A stretch of 64,000 bases of DNA from Saksenaea vasiformis B4078 (lineage: Eukaryota; Mucoromycota; Mucoromycetes; Mucorales; Saksenaeaceae). The notes beneath the pieces were generated by a model. That model was not told where the DNA came from. It worked only from the letters and a program-made list of their open reading frames with translations, and ran no database searches. Positions 1 through 12,424 of this stretch are shown here, piece by piece. A program made the position numbers and the translations under genes. Within the stretch, counting starts at the first letter, position 1, and every line of letters starts with the position of its first letter. Where the stretch lies: assembly GCA_000697055.1 (NCBI GenBank), contig JNDT01001892.1, positions 1-64,000 on the forward strand. Reading direction: 5' to 3'.

Positions 1-19
1 ATACTCAAACTGAATACTG

Positions 20-145
20 ACGGTTTTTTAAAATCAGTACAAAATCTGTACTGACTACTGACAGTTCAGTACAACCTGTTATACCGACCTACAACGGTTC
101 AGTACAGTTCAGTACAGTTGTCAGTACAGTCAGTTCAGTATTAGG
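20..145. repeat. Subterminal TTCAGTACA repeat cluster
   Basis: The octamer TCAGTACA and close variants occur about six times here, several preceded by GT or GTT. Clusters of short repeats just inside the ends are typical of hAT elements, and this one lies next to the C-terminal end of the hAT relic at 397-2410. I infer that it marks one end of that element. No terminal inverted repeat or target-site duplication could be paired. Confidence 0.45.
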
Positions 146-169
146 AGCCCTAATGGTAACAAAAAAGAA

Positions 170-390
170 CAGCACTAAAATAAAAAACAGCACTGAAAAA
201 GAGAAAAGAGCAGTAAAAAAAAAAAGAATGACACTTAAAAAAAAGGACAGTAAAAAAAAAAAAAGGTAGTAAAAAAGACGATAGTAAAAAAGATGGCAGT
301 AAAAAAAGGACGGCAGTGAAAAAAGGATGGCAATGAGAAAAAAAAAGGACAGTCAAAAAAAATAAGAAAAAAAAAGGAGCAGAAAAAGAG
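170..390. repeat. Purine-rich minisatellite
   Basis: Imperfect units of about 12-18 bases, built on GGCAGT or GACAGT followed by a run of A, are repeated through this stretch. The + strand is almost purely purine. It starts just beyond the hAT subterminal repeats and stops at the transposase C-terminus, so it probably expanded inside the element. Confidence 0.6.
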
Positions 391-396
391 GCAGGT

Positions 397-2410
397 CTAC
401 TCTAAAATCTTCAGCCATGACTGAACAAGCACACTCTGTAGCAATGTCTCCGGCTTCATCTTGTTGCGTTGAAAGGGTATAAAAAATTTGGCCCGCGAGA
501 AACAACGCTCGGAAGGTGCTGACGATGCCGGAATGGACAAGTACTTGCGAGCCATATTTGCGAGCTGGGGCCACTGGCGGCTGCGGTTCTGCCAGTACTC
601 CAACACCGCCGTGTCCTCATCTGCGGGCGTTTCGTTTACATATTCCGTAAGTTGATCCTCACGGGGCCGATTTTGAAACAGATGGAAACCGGGTTTTTGT
701 GCAGCGAGCGATTGTTGTGTGATCCGAAAACCTTCCTCCCACGCTTCAGTAACGCACGAAGTCGACTACGCAATCCACTCCTCTTCCCACTCCTGATCTT
801 TCCACCAGCGAAATTTGGTACGTGGGTCCATGGCGGTTGCGATTGCGTAGACTGGCCCATCCGTATGTGCGTAATATTGTTGGAGCTTTTGCTGTGCCAT
901 CTCCATTGCATACGATAGCTCGGGGTATCTCTATTCGAAGATATTTGTTAGACTGATATTGTATATGGTACTTGCTCTTACCAAGCCGTCATTTTCGCGA
1001 TATGCTTCTAGGTGGTCAAGAAGCACGTTGTATCCGATGATGGTACTCGAAAGGGATGGATATTCGTTACCCGAGAGGAGATTCGTGAGTTGGGCAAATG
1101 GCTCCAAGGCCGTGTGAAGCTGCTGGAGGACTTGCCATTCACTTTCGTTCAGGATATACGCCTCCAGCTCCGGGATACCACCGCACACCATGTTGTAACT
1201 ACGGCGCATTTCGAGACCTCGAGCTATCATCGCTTATGTGGAATTCCAGCGAGTTCTGACGTCAAGAACAAGTTCTTTCGGTCGTTGCTCGCTTTCATCG
1301 GTTTCGGTCGGCATGGCGGTTTTTTGGATCGCTTTGCAACAACTACGGTAATGTTCCAGCCGTTGAGGCGAAGAACGGATCTTATTGATACCTGTGCGGA
1401 AGCGACGCAATATTGCTCCTGAACAAAACGTAAATATGTCAAAATATTAACTCGATCCCATACTACTTGCCAGGGTGGTTTCTTTTGACGATTGTCCACT
1501 TCGGTCTCGTCCACCTCATAGGATTCGTTGCTTGGGGCTGCAGCATTAATACCATCCTGGAGCATCACCTGGACCGCGAGGTTTATTACATGTACAATGC
1601 ATGGAATATGGTTGGATTTAGCACTGAACACTTCCGATGACAGTGCTTCTTCAATGCAACGAGCGATGGCAACCATATTCGAGGCGTTGTCCGTAGTGAT
1701 ATAAAACTCTTTACTTGAGAGTTGCATACCCTCAAGCAAGTCGACAAAAACGGCCGCCATGTTTTTCGCAGTGTGAGGACCGGATAGCGGCTCGAAACCG
1801 ATGGTTACTAATCTTTGTTTCCAGGTTTCATCGATCCAGTGTGCCGTAACACCAAGAAATGCGTCTCTCCATTCACTAGTTCAAGCATCGAGCGTATAGG
1901 AGATGTAAGGCTGCTTCTGGAGTAAATTTGCGATTTGGGAGCGGTAGAGAGGATATGCCTGCGCAAGATCGCGACTAACAGTTCTCGAACTTGGGGGTAG
2001 AACCTGGGCATCACTAGGCGCAGGACTGGGCAAGGTTGAGCAGTTTTTGAAAATCAGGATTTTCGACGACGGTGAATGGCGAGGATGACGAGACCACATA
2101 GTTGAGGAGAGCCTGTCGAAATGCATCTTGGGAGAACTGCACCTTCTTCAACCTGCCGGAAACCACAAAGTTATCCATGACCAGCTTCGTAGCAGAGTGC
2201 ACATCGGACTTCTTCATTGTTTCATTCAGCTTGTGCGCCTTCTTCAAATGGTTGATGATGTTACTGGTGGTGGAGCCAATTTTCTTTACTTGAGACCACA
2301 GACACGACCTAAGGATAACGGGTACTGGCAGTAGAAATAATCGGTGCCAGTCAAAGGATCCTTCTGTACTTCTACCCAGTCGTTATCGTAGACCCAACTC
2401 ATTTTGACTT
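397..2410 (-). mobile_element. Decayed hAT-family transposase
   Basis: Minus-strand fragments in changing frames line up as one hAT transposase: a degenerate BED-type zinc-finger region (about 2250-2410), a central catalytic core (about 930-2126), and the hATC dimerisation block near 397-560 with the typical SSAPSERCFSRA motif. Lesions seen: a frame change in the BED finger; a TGA where the family has Trp in the LDGWTS-like motif near 1888; a TAA and a frame change near 1230-1250; and further stops near 775 and 932. It cannot encode a working transposase. It could still be a substrate for related enzymes if its ends survive. Confidence 0.85.
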
Positions 2411-5104
2411 CGAACGCTTCACCGTTCTACCAGTGGAAACGGAGGACCTAATAGCCTGGCTGCTGCCGTCAAATGATTCGCCATCAGGAAAAGCATCATC
2501 CTGGAGCATCGAAATATCAGAACGCGAGTGGATCATCAAGGAGCTGAGGAACTGCAGGAGAAGTCCATTGAGTGTTCCTAGTTATATCCATTAGACAACA
2601 GTTACAATTACTTGCTAATGCACTTACGGGAGTATCTTCTGGCAGAAATTCGGCAGGACGCTTTTTGCAGAGGCAGAGGATTCAGGTACGTCCGACATGA
2701 TCAAAATATTGTAGTAAATAAACAAGATGACTTTCCTGGCCGTGATTTATCTATGCTATTTATACTGCAGAGAAATCAACAATCTGTTGATGCTGTTGCG
2801 TGATATTCTTTAGATCTACTGTTAATTGCGCAATGATATAAGATGAGCGTGTCATATACGCTCGCAAAGCAGAGATCATTGATCTATCAGAAAGGACTGC
2901 TGTTATGTGATCGATGTTGATCTGTCATTGTTCTCGCATAAAATCTCGTAATAGCATCTTTTTGAAAGGCATAATTTATGATCAGCCAATCAAATCATTC
3001 ACGGCAGATACTGGGAAGGCGTCATTACCTTTGTAGATCGATTGATGAATACTTACCTGACGTGTACGCTACGATAGCGCCAAAAAAAAAGATGACAATT
3101 GTTACGAGTTTAATAAAACAGTTACTATACGTGCAGTGCAGAAGCAGAGGCAGACGTTTCTAAAAAGGTACCGATTGCGTTATTATTTTGCAGTCACCAT
3201 CGGCCTCAGTAGGCCTCGTAGAATCGTAGACTTCTTTTCTGCATTGCACAATTAACAGCTCCTTTATCATTAAAAAACATACATACGGGCGCGAACATCT
3301 CTTTGACTTTTAGCATTGCACATCTTCGAAATAAACACGAATGTTACTACTTTTTTTTTTGAATCTCTTATCAAATGCTTATGCTAAATGTTACCATTGC
3401 TACACCTTGTAATATTTCCAAATTACTAATTCGTTGCATGCAACATCGTCTTGGTCGTTAGAGCAGAAAGAGAATCTTCTCTATTTCGTTTTATGTTTTC
3501 TTTCTTTCTTTCTTTCTTTCTTTCCTCCGTTCTTTTTTTTTTAAGTGAAATATCAAGGAAGGCAAGGAACTTATATTCTTCATAACTACGCTTCCATTGC
3601 AGCTTTTTTTTGACATTGCAGAGAGTCATGTTAAAGATTAGTAAGCTAATTGCTCTCAAGCGAATATTCGAATATTATTAACAGTGATTCGAATACGAAT
3701 ATGTACGAACGAATTTTTTTTAGTAAGTAAATTATGAATGAATATGTTTTAATCTATATGTTGAGTATAGACAGATGTTCAGAAGTTTTATCGATATAAA
3801 ATTTTTTTTGAATCAAAAAATGATGAATAAATATGCAATGTCTAACCGGCCGCCGATGTTCTAAGAAATATGGTTAATTGAAATGATCACTGCTGTACGA
3901 TAGCATAAACGCTTCCAAAGACGCACTCATCTTATTTAGAAGAGGTCGTTTGAAAGAAATGACATGTGATGTGCGAACACGCAGCATTTACCAAACTTTT
4001 GGACTTCCCGAGAAACATGAGCAACCTCCAAACAGCTCCGGGTGTCTTTCGATAATTCCAAATGTATGAAGGCAAGAGCGAGAGGGCGCATAATCCCAGA
4101 TATCTTACAAGTTGCTGATAAAGCAAGAGATTTCGCTCATCATCTGCTGTGTTGCTTACTCTTATATAGCTGACAATGTCTGCATCAATATTCCTTCCTG
4201 CTTCCTACAAATGGCCAGTTCCGTGCCATTGTCTTACAAGAGAGACAAAAATCATTTTACATACTTTTGCCAACTGCTTCACTACTTTCCGCACGCCACC
4301 GTCTAGTATCCACTGCTTTTGCGATTTAATGTAATTCGCCTCTGTGTACATAAAATGCTTTAGCTGCGACTCTATGTTTTGTGTGACTTGATTGGTTTTC
4401 TGCTCAGCTGACAGCCAGTACTCTTTGATATGTATAGCCTCCTAAGATGTATAGCATCGAGTGAGTCCATTACGATGGCAGGAAGCAAACGAGTTCTACG
4501 ACGTACCTGAAAATTAAGCGATGAAGAATTTTCAGCTCAAGCAACAATACTTTCATCCTGTTCAGTTTTTAAAGATTCCACGGTCTTTTTTTAAGCATGT
4601 CTATCGCAAATTCACGAGCTGAAGATTTGAAGCCCATTTATGACTGATACAGAGTTCACTGTAGCATGAAAATCAATTGGGTTCCTTCATGGTCGCATTG
4701 AACATATTCTAACTATTAATATGTCGTATGTCGGTCTTAGTTTTTCCATATCGTGGGCACTTCATCCAAGATGATAATAATGTGAAAATGCGTTTACTAA
4801 TTCTCCTCACGAAATGACGCATGGTATCTTCTGCATTGATCTTAACACTCACAAAGAACAAGCAAATTCTCGTCCGTTACTGTTATGCTCTTCGCATCAG
4901 TAACTCGTCGTAATAATGCCCTCGGTAGTATTCTGCCTAGAATTCGAAAACCAAAGTCTAAACCGTTTTATGACTAAAAAGGCGATGTGTTCCGTTGCTT
5001 ATTTTTTTAGAACCATGTTCTCTTGATATGCAATAGCAAAAAGACCTATCCGTCGTCTGGGCCACAATATTATTATTTTTTTTCTTCATTTTTCTTTTTT
5101 CTTT
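2411..5104. other. Spacer without recognisable gene
   Basis: No open frame here resembles a known family and none is longer than about 77 codons. It holds a (TTTC)n microsatellite at about 3496-3525 and several A/T-rich stretches. It lies between the hAT relic and the 3' end of the eL24 gene. Confidence 0.6.
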
Positions 5105-5945
5105 TTAACGGGAGGCAGCGGCAGCCTTGGGAGCAAAGCCCTTAGCTTGTTGCTTGCTGATCTTGGAAGCACCCTGAGGAGCCTAACAAAAAAGTGAAGT
5201 CAGCCAATACTGTCTATCCACATCCCAATCCGTTTCCTTACAGAGGCCTTCTTGGCAGCTTGGGCAGCCTTCTTGGCCTCCTTGCTCTTGGCGATAGCAG
5301 CCTGGCGAGCAGCGGCACGGGCCTCGGGCTTTTGGGAACGCTTGGCACGAATGGCATCCCAAGAAGCGCCGACAACGGCACGATCATGCTTGACAGTGCG
5401 GCGTGTACGCTTCTTGGCAATTTCCTCAGTAATACCCTTCTTATTCAGACGACGGTAGATGACGGTCCACTTAATCTTGCGAGGGTTCAGCTTTTGGAGG
5501 AAATACGACTCGGCTTTGCCATTGATAAAGCGGAAGGTCTGTGGATAATGAATTAGAATGTTGAATTAAACCGGACTCTGTATGCGTCGATGCGTCGTAA
5601 AATGGCTCTTTTTGTCGTGTCGATGGTGGATTACATGCGTCAGCAAATCATCCGTGCACGAATTAGAACTCGCCCCTCTTCTTCCCACCTCCCATATACT
5701 TAAAATATACGTACTCTACAGAATAATGAGCCTTTCCTCTCTTGTTTTCTAGAATGCATTACCTGCTATCAATGCGGACATAGGTCTTACCCTTACCAGG
5801 GTAAATTTTATAGCCTGAGAATGAGCAAATTTCAAGTCTGCACAGCAAATGACGAGCAAAGTGGGGAGCATCGATTAGATTACATTCAAGGTGAATCAAT
5901 GGATGGATGGATGGATCGTGCCATCATGATGAATCCTTACTTCAT
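5105..5945 (-). CDS. RPL24: 60S ribosomal protein eL24 (RPL24)
   Basis: A component of the large ribosomal subunit. Exons on the minus strand: 5941-5945 (only ATGAA), 5763-5837, 5242-5538 and 5105-5182. The exon 1/2 junction gives [19 protein letters not shown], the conserved eL24 N-terminus. Exon 3 carries the core ([22 protein letters not shown]) and the basic [12 protein letters not shown] helix; exon 4 ends in SKQQAKG and AAAASR. About 151 residues, normal for the family. One oddity: joining exons 2 and 3 with the obvious GT and AG leaves one nucleotide missing (455 coding bases), so a micro-exon, an unusual splice or a one-base assembly error must be invoked. Identity is certain; that junction is not. 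Confidence 0.93.
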
Positions 5946-6019
5946 GGCGGTTGCTGAACCAAATTCGCGGAAGGAAGATATAACTTAGGCCCAGGATGGA
6001 CGTACCTAAATTGGTTCGC

Positions 6020-6048
6020 ACCCCCAACTGGGTAACGAAGTTGGGGGT
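6020..6048. promoter_or_regulatory. Perfect 10-bp stem-loop upstream of eL24
   Basis: ACCCCCAACT (6020-6029) is followed after 9 bases by its exact reverse complement AGTTGGGGGT (6039-6048). It lies 75 bp upstream of the eL24 start codon, in the promoter or 5' leader. It could be a palindromic protein-binding site or an RNA hairpin. The role is not known. Confidence 0.5.
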
Positions 6049-8196
6049 TTGGTTGGTTTACCGGCGCACACGTGATCACAATTCGGCGATCTATTTTTTT
6101 ACTCTGTCATACGCCTGTGATATTTATGCATTGCTGTCATCGCTCCACCATGTAAAGTAGCTATTGCAAACGTGATCTGCACCAGCTGCAAGTCTCTCTG
6201 GATTTGGTGGAAGAAAGCGTCGATCTTCTGCGAAGACTGCAGAACAATTGTTTAGGTACCGGACATGCCGTTTTATTGAACTAATTTTACGCTACTCTAT
6301 ACAAATTTTTGCGTAAGGAAGGGACTGAAGATGCAATTATTGGTGCATAAATCGGCAAAAACTGATAATCTACTTGCATATAAGTTGTATCAGATCGTCG
6401 TAACAATATTTGCCAGCTCGGTAATTTAAAGCTGACGAAGAACTGGATGCAAAATCCCGCAGTTCCATCCCCAGGTATGGCTACATTAGGGGATTTGCAC
6501 ATATTTTTATTAATAATGCCTTGGAGAAGAGATACTGAATAAAGAAACAAGACTTACATAATAAGTATCCAAGAGGATGTACATATCACAAAGCATGAAC
6601 TAGAGAAACGAAAGATGCCGCTTATATAGAATGCTATAAGTCCCTGGAGGAACTCTGAGATAAACCTGAAAATTGTATCAACTTCTGTGATTCTGAGAGT
6701 TCATCCGATAGGAAAACCACGAAAAGAGAGAAAAAGGTACAGATGTATGGTATACTCGCACAAAGTAGACAAACTTCCGAGTCAGATGCTGAATCCTCGC
6801 TTCTTGGCATCCCTGGACAGAATTGAAAGAACCTCAAAGTACCGCTATTATACTGAGAGCATAAATATTTTTACAGGATATTTCTAGATTTCAAAATGTA
6901 TTTTTCGTGTGTATGTTTGCAGACATTTGATTCCGGAAACGCACCCACCGCCAAGATAGCTATACATATCTATCAGTATTTGAACAAACATGAGCGTCTT
7001 AAAAGTTTGAGTCTTTTGCGTCATTATTGGCAGAAGTACTACAGGAAGATGCATCCCGTATGATTTCTGGATATTTCCAGTAATAGAATATAAAAAGCGA
7101 AGCCTGCAGAAGTTTGTCGAATACAAATTAATTTTCCAGTAGTTGACTGTATATTAGCAGAAGTCCCATTTTCCGTAGTGCATGTGTTAAAGCAGCCTAG
7201 CATTAGCATCAAACACCACCGAAAGGAGAGAATATTGAATAATGTTACTCGAAAACTAAGACCATTGTTCACCACCAGGTAAGTCAACGCCGTCGCATGT
7301 AGCCTCACTCAACTTCCATGATAGAACTTTGCCAGACGCTGCATTGCTTCAATTCCTCTACAGGGCGTCAAAACTCAGCCTGGCTTTTATGCCAGTATGA
7401 TCTCCTTTGCCGCGCCCACCGCATCAGATGCGGGGAAGGCTGCCATTATTGAGTGTCTATGCCCTTCGGGGATGAGTGAACTGATATAAAGTGTCTTCGA
7501 TTTACTAACAGTGAACAGACTTTTACGCTGCTCAAATAAAATTTGCGTCTATTTGGAAACCAAGTTGATGTAAGTACAGTATTATTTTATCGCCAATTTA
7601 TACAGTGACGACCCCATATTTCATCCTCTCCTCAGCGCAAGCTTGGATCTTGATGGACGCAAAATTTACATAGAGTAGAGTAAAACCATGTTCAATACAA
7701 CGTTATCCTACCGCCGTGACTACCGTTTCCTTTCATTGTTTGTGGGCAGTTGGAATATGAGCCCTTAGTCAATCTAAAACTGGACCGACAGCTATTCGAC
7801 GAAGTGTAAAGATCCATAGGTAAAGGCGTTTCTGCGTCTTCGTCACTCGAGAAAGGGATTGTTCGTGCGTATTACTAACAGGCTCGTAAACAATCTGTTT
7901 TCCGCCGTCCGACTTCTAATGACAGACAGCGTCAGTAGTCCTTTGAATAAACCGAAAAAAAATGGTTGAGTTCAGTGATCGAGAGTGTTTAAGACTTTAT
8001 CAGAAGAAAACAATGTGATAAAGAATATGCATACAGAAAATGGGATTAGGCATGAAAACAAGCGGAATATGGAACAGAGGAGGAGACGGTTGGGGGATAT
8101 GTGCGGACAGGTGTCTGAATCAGTGTCGCGGAAAATTCCAGCGGGCGTGGATTCGGGATGACAAGAAAATGTTTAAAAAAAGGAAGCAAGATATTA
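6049..8196. other. Spacer without recognisable gene
   Basis: Only short frames occur (up to 89 codons), with no family resemblance and no convincing splice series. It spans the upstream region of eL24 and the 3' flank of EXO1. Confidence 0.55.
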
Positions 8197-10014
8197 TCAA
8201 ACAGAGGTGACAGTGCGGTTGGTGGTGTCGATAAGCCCAGATACTCGCTTCACTTTTTTGTAGACTGTATTGGTTGCATCGGAAAGTCCAGCTGCTTTGC
8301 CATTCCGCTTCTTTGGACAGGCATTCTCGGATACGCGAGCCGGTTGGAGCGTTGCAGTTTTTCCTAGCGTGGTGCAAATTTTTATGGGGTTGCCAGTGGT
8401 TAATGACGACTTTCGGTCAACGTTTTCTTTTGTATCGACTTTTTTCAATGAAGTGGTTGCACGTTTTGCTGCTTGAAACATGTTGCAGATATCTTTAGCA
8501 TGGACCGTTTTCTTTGTCGAATGAGATTTGGTCTCGTTATTTAAATGTTTGTTGGACCGATCACCAAGCACTCTGGCGTCATCACTTGGTGTTGCGCCTT
8601 CGGTCCGTTGTTCCTGTTTATCTCGACTTGCAGCTAATAGCCAGGGCTACAATGAGGAAGAGGAAAAAGAAAATAAAAAAAAACGATGAGCCATGGGCTG
8701 TGAAGCGTTAAAGAAATCCGACGTACGGGTATATTCTCCTTGTTATCTGAACTGAGGTCGATGATGGGTTTCGGTTTTGATTTTTCGGGATGGTTGCCTA
8801 GGAATTCCAGTGGTCCGACATCTTCGTCCTCGGGCAGATCGTTTAGTCGAGAGTACTTTTTGCTGACTGGGTCGTAAATATACTGATAAAGAAATGCAAG
8901 ATCGGCGCGACGGAACGAGTCTTTGTAATCTTGGAAAGAGGTCACTTTGGTTTGAGCGCCTAGTTGTTGGAGGACCTAATTGTGATGTATAAGAAAAAAA
9001 AGCCCATTCCATCTTGACGTTGCTATAAAAGAAGAAGAAGAAGAAAAAGAAAAGTGAGCTTACCTTTTCCGTCTTGTCGTATTGTTTGAAAAGTTTGTGT
9101 GCCGTTTTAAGACCAATCCCAGGAAGCGATGGTAAATAATCACAGCCGGATACAATACACATGTGTCGTATTTTCTTTTCGTCAAAATCGGAGAGGTCCA
9201 GCTCATCCACTGAACGTAAGGCTTCTTGCCGAATAAGGGTAGCTTCGCCATATTGGTTCATCTTGACAATCACGGTATGACATCCGAACACGAGGAGATC
9301 AGAGTCTTCCGTAATGACGGCTTCAGCCTGATTTGTTTTCAACAGAAAAGCGAGTTGAGCATCGGCCTCATAGGGTGCCACAATATGCTGCACACCAGCT
9401 TCATCGAGTGCCTAAATTAAAGTTTAAGGAGGTTGGTCTCGTTAACAATTTGTTGATATGTTTACCTTTGCGACCTGCTGAACCATGTGAGCCGTTACAT
9501 TCACAGCCTTTTGAAAGAATTCTGTGGCTTCCTTCTTCTTTCCTTGACGGTACAATTCATGACCTTTAGCAAGTGCCTCTGCTCGACGTCTGCACAGGGA
9601 GAGGGAAAGAAAAGGGCATTCCGTAAACCAGGGCTCTGTGCATAAAGATCTATCTATCTATTTATTTTACCTTTGGCGTTCCTGATTGGTACATTTTTTA
9701 ATGGGCAATTGGTTGCCATCGAATACGATAAGAGGAATGACGTTATGAAACTTTAACATATCCACTTGTCTCATAAAATACTTGACGTATCTAGGAAACA
9801 AAGGGATATCAGGAAAAAAAGGTAAAAAATAAAAGAGAGAACGCGACGCCTACGTCGTGGTGTCGACTTCAAGAGCCAGGCTGAGGGCACACGCGAAAGC
9901 CCCTTTGTGCAGCCAAACGTTGCCGTCCACAGCAACAACTTTTCCGCGATACTGCTTAATATGTATAGACTGGTGAACAGACTTAGTAAGCTGAAGAAGC
10001 TTGGAAATTCCCAT
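8197..10014 (-). CDS. EXO1: Exonuclease 1 (Rad2/XPG family 5' nuclease)
   Basis: A 5'-to-3' exonuclease and flap nuclease acting in mismatch repair, recombination end resection and telomere processing. Six exons: 9854-10014, 9671-9790, 9466-9589, 9064-9411, 8727-8975, 8197-8646, giving 483 residues. It begins MGISKLLQLT. The N domain has the metal ligand in VAVDG (D30) and IVFDG (D78); the I domain has APYEADAQ and EDSDLLVFG; then GCDYLPSLPGIG, the helix-two-turn-helix that binds DNA. The last about 150 residues are low-similarity, Lys/Ser/Thr-rich and presumably disordered, as in other EXO1 tails, but shorter than in human or yeast enzymes. Splice sites are canonical. All metal-binding acidic residues are present, so it should be active. 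Confidence 0.94.
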
Positions 10015-11164
10015 TGCAGCACAGGTTAAGTATGGCAGATGAGAAGGGAACGGAAAGCAAGCTTTTTTGGAACCCGTTTGCTGTGCAGATTTTTTTTAAG
10101 AAAAGGCCGGTCACGGCGGTGCCGTGTTACGAGTATGGATTAACTACTCTGTGTGTGTGTATGTGTGCATTGAATTGATCGCAATCAACGCTGCTTATTG
10201 TGTGCAACATCTAAGGAAATAACATCCAAATAAAGAACATTGGCTAGAAGCACACAGACGCGCGCGCGCTTTTTCGCACCCTAACGTAAAAGGGCTGTAC
10301 ATGTCGTTTAAACTCCTCAGCCACAGATGGATCCAAGCCAATGGTTCATTTCTTTCTCCCGTTGGTGACAGATAGCAGGTACCTATGAAATAATCCGGTT
10401 CGTTACTGACGAGATGATCGTGATATCAAAAGCATTGGAAAAGAAGAAAAAAAAAAGAAAGGTCTCGAGGGAAGTGGTACTGGGAAGCCCAATTTGGAGG
10501 GTGAGACAAGGCCTATGGCGTCTGTTCATGTTTTAGGGATTATGTTGCAGCAACTTAAGCATAAATGAATTCTTGCGACGCCAAAAAAAAAAAGGAAAAA
10601 AGAAAAAAGGAAATATCAGTGGATGGACATTGAGAAAGTAAGGCTTTGATTCATCATCGGCAAGGCGGAGGCGAGTTGTCCAGCAATGTATGCTGAGTTC
10701 TTGCTTGCTCTCTCTCTCTGACATACCTCCGCCGAGATAGCTGCAGTCTAGATAATTATTTTCATCATCAACAGAGCAGGTAATTGCAAAGCTGACCATC
10801 GTGTCAGTTCAATTTGATCTGATTTCTTGCTCTGCACGCATTCAATTTCGAGATACCGACCAACTTCCCAGAAACAAGGGCCAAAACTTAAGTTCAGCTA
10901 TGTGCCCGTGATCATGTCGACATACGAACCGTGTCAGATGGTCCCATCCAGCGAATCTCCCTTGTTATACAAACAGCTTATCCGTACGGTAATCACAAAC
11001 TCTTTTGGAATCGTATAGAAGGAAAGCAGCCAGCATGAAATACCACACTCCATACCAAAGGAAAAAGTAAAAAAAAAAAGAAAAAAAAGAAAAAGGAAGA
11101 GCCAGCGAGGTTTAAAGGCTTCTCTGCAAAAAAAAAAAAAAAAGGTACGCTATGTATCCTGAAT
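10015..11164. other. Spacer between EXO1 and the PXMP4-like gene
   Basis: No gene recognised. It contains a short GT-rich run near 10151-10170, a CG dinucleotide run near 10259-10269, and purine tracts at about 10440-10465, 10580-10612 and 11060-11145. It holds the upstream region of EXO1. Confidence 0.55.
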
Positions 11165-11899
11165 CTATTTATTATGCCAAATAAGAGTCCGAAGCGAGTT
11201 CCATGTCTTTGAATCGCGATATATGTAAACCATTGAAGCTCTAAGTGATGGCTGCAGCGTGTCCTCCTCATATCTAAAGAGATACATAACCAGTCCCCAC
11301 ACAACGGCAGCAAACACAGGATATGTGTGTTGTGGTGCGTCAACGATCTGTCGCTTGACGGGCATCTTGACGAGCGCCATAACCACCCGAGAGAATAAAT
11401 ACAGTACGATCTAGCGGATAATATCAAATCAGTCAAGGATCTCTAGTTTGCCTGTATACACCGCCATGCTTGTTGATTAATATTGTTGTTTTCACCAAAC
11501 ACGTAGTAACCTCCAACAAGTCCAGCCAAAAATGAGTGATAGCCCGCTTCTTCACCTCCATTTAGTTTCTTTTGAATGTACATTAAAGACTGGTAGATCG
11601 TTGCAAATGTTCCCAGGTTCTTTGCGTGTTGTTTTGTCGCTTTGAAGATGCCACGGAGTTTGTCTTTAAGGCTATTCAATTAGGTCTTAGTCGGATGGGC
11701 ATTTAGTTACGCAGGGCCGACGATGCAATGCTGGAGATGATGCCTAAACTTACGGGCCAGATTTGAAAAGAAATGTCATCACCAACGCATGAGGAAATCT
11801 GACTTTTGCACCATAGACAATGCCATTACGAAGGGCCTTGACAATAGAGAGCAAGTCATGGTATCTCGGGTCCAGAATGATGTTGGTGATGGCGTCCAT
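11165..11899 (-). CDS. Peroxisomal membrane protein 4 (PMP24/PXMP4) homologue
   Basis: A member of the PXMP4 branch of the Tim17/Tim22/Tim23/Pmp24 superfamily of small integral membrane proteins, found in peroxisomes. Exons 11754-11899, 11470-11671 and 11165-11410 give 197 residues (human protein 212). Matches along the whole length: LRNGIVYGAKVRFPHALVM near the N-terminus, the family hallmark FGENNNIN in the middle, LQPSLRASM and WNSLRTLIWHNK at the end. Hydrophobic segments match the expected several-pass topology. Intron 2 appears to use a GC donor (CAA|GC), the only choice giving both frame and family length. The molecular transport role of the family is not settled. Confidence 0.88.
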
Positions 11900-11970
11900 G
11901 ATGGTGATGTGAAAGGAAGGTAATGCAGATTCCTGCTAGTGCAGGAATATCTTTCACACGAGACTTTCAC

Positions 11971-12424
11971 ATGGATAGCAGTCGCTCCCCAACGCATCGA
12001 ATTTTTTGTCGAATTGGGTCGGATGGTCAACAATTTAGAGTTTTGCCCGAATTTGAAATCGGCAATCCTCTACGCAAATCAATGGGGCAAAAGCAATTCT
12101 TTCAACAGTGGATTGACTCATTTGTGGAACTAAACCTCTTTCAATGACTAACTGCCAATGTTCTAAACCAGGGAAATGCTTTATCGCCTGCCGGAAAGTG
12201 CCGATGACGAGGACGATGACGATAAATCTATCTGCAGGAGTAATATCCTCTTACCTGACGAAGGCAATACGATTGGCACTGAAAACAAGCGGCCCATTCA
12301 TTTGGTGGCAAAAGGAAAAAGCGCTGAACAGTCCTACATTGCTTCACAGCAAACTTTTATGAAAGAAGCGATCTTAATCGCATCCGCCTGTCGAGTAGAG
12401 CGGTGTTTTACACATGAAGGATAA
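11971..12424 (+). CDS. Possible hypothetical gene, structure unresolved
   Basis: Two plus-strand open stretches, 11971-12147 (58 codons from ATG) and 12176-12424 (82 codons with an acidic DDEDDDDK patch), sit divergent to the PXMP4-like gene, 72 bp from its start. A branch-like gactaac and an acceptor at about 12170 lie between them, but I could not find a good donor. I do not recognise either piece. It may be one small gene or chance frames. Confidence 0.2.

Noticed and set aside
1012..1422. 136-codon plus-strand frame
   Set aside because: It is the antisense shadow of the hAT transposase core; it has no own family resemblance.
5194..5556. 120-codon plus-strand frame rich in Leu and Gly
   Set aside because: Antisense of eL24 exon 3; the composition is explained by the Lys/Ala-rich ribosomal protein.
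6936..10745. Short similarity (SYLGGG on the minus strand) near 6945 and 10730
   Set aside because: Only about 20 bases agree; too short to separate from chance without a genome-wide search.
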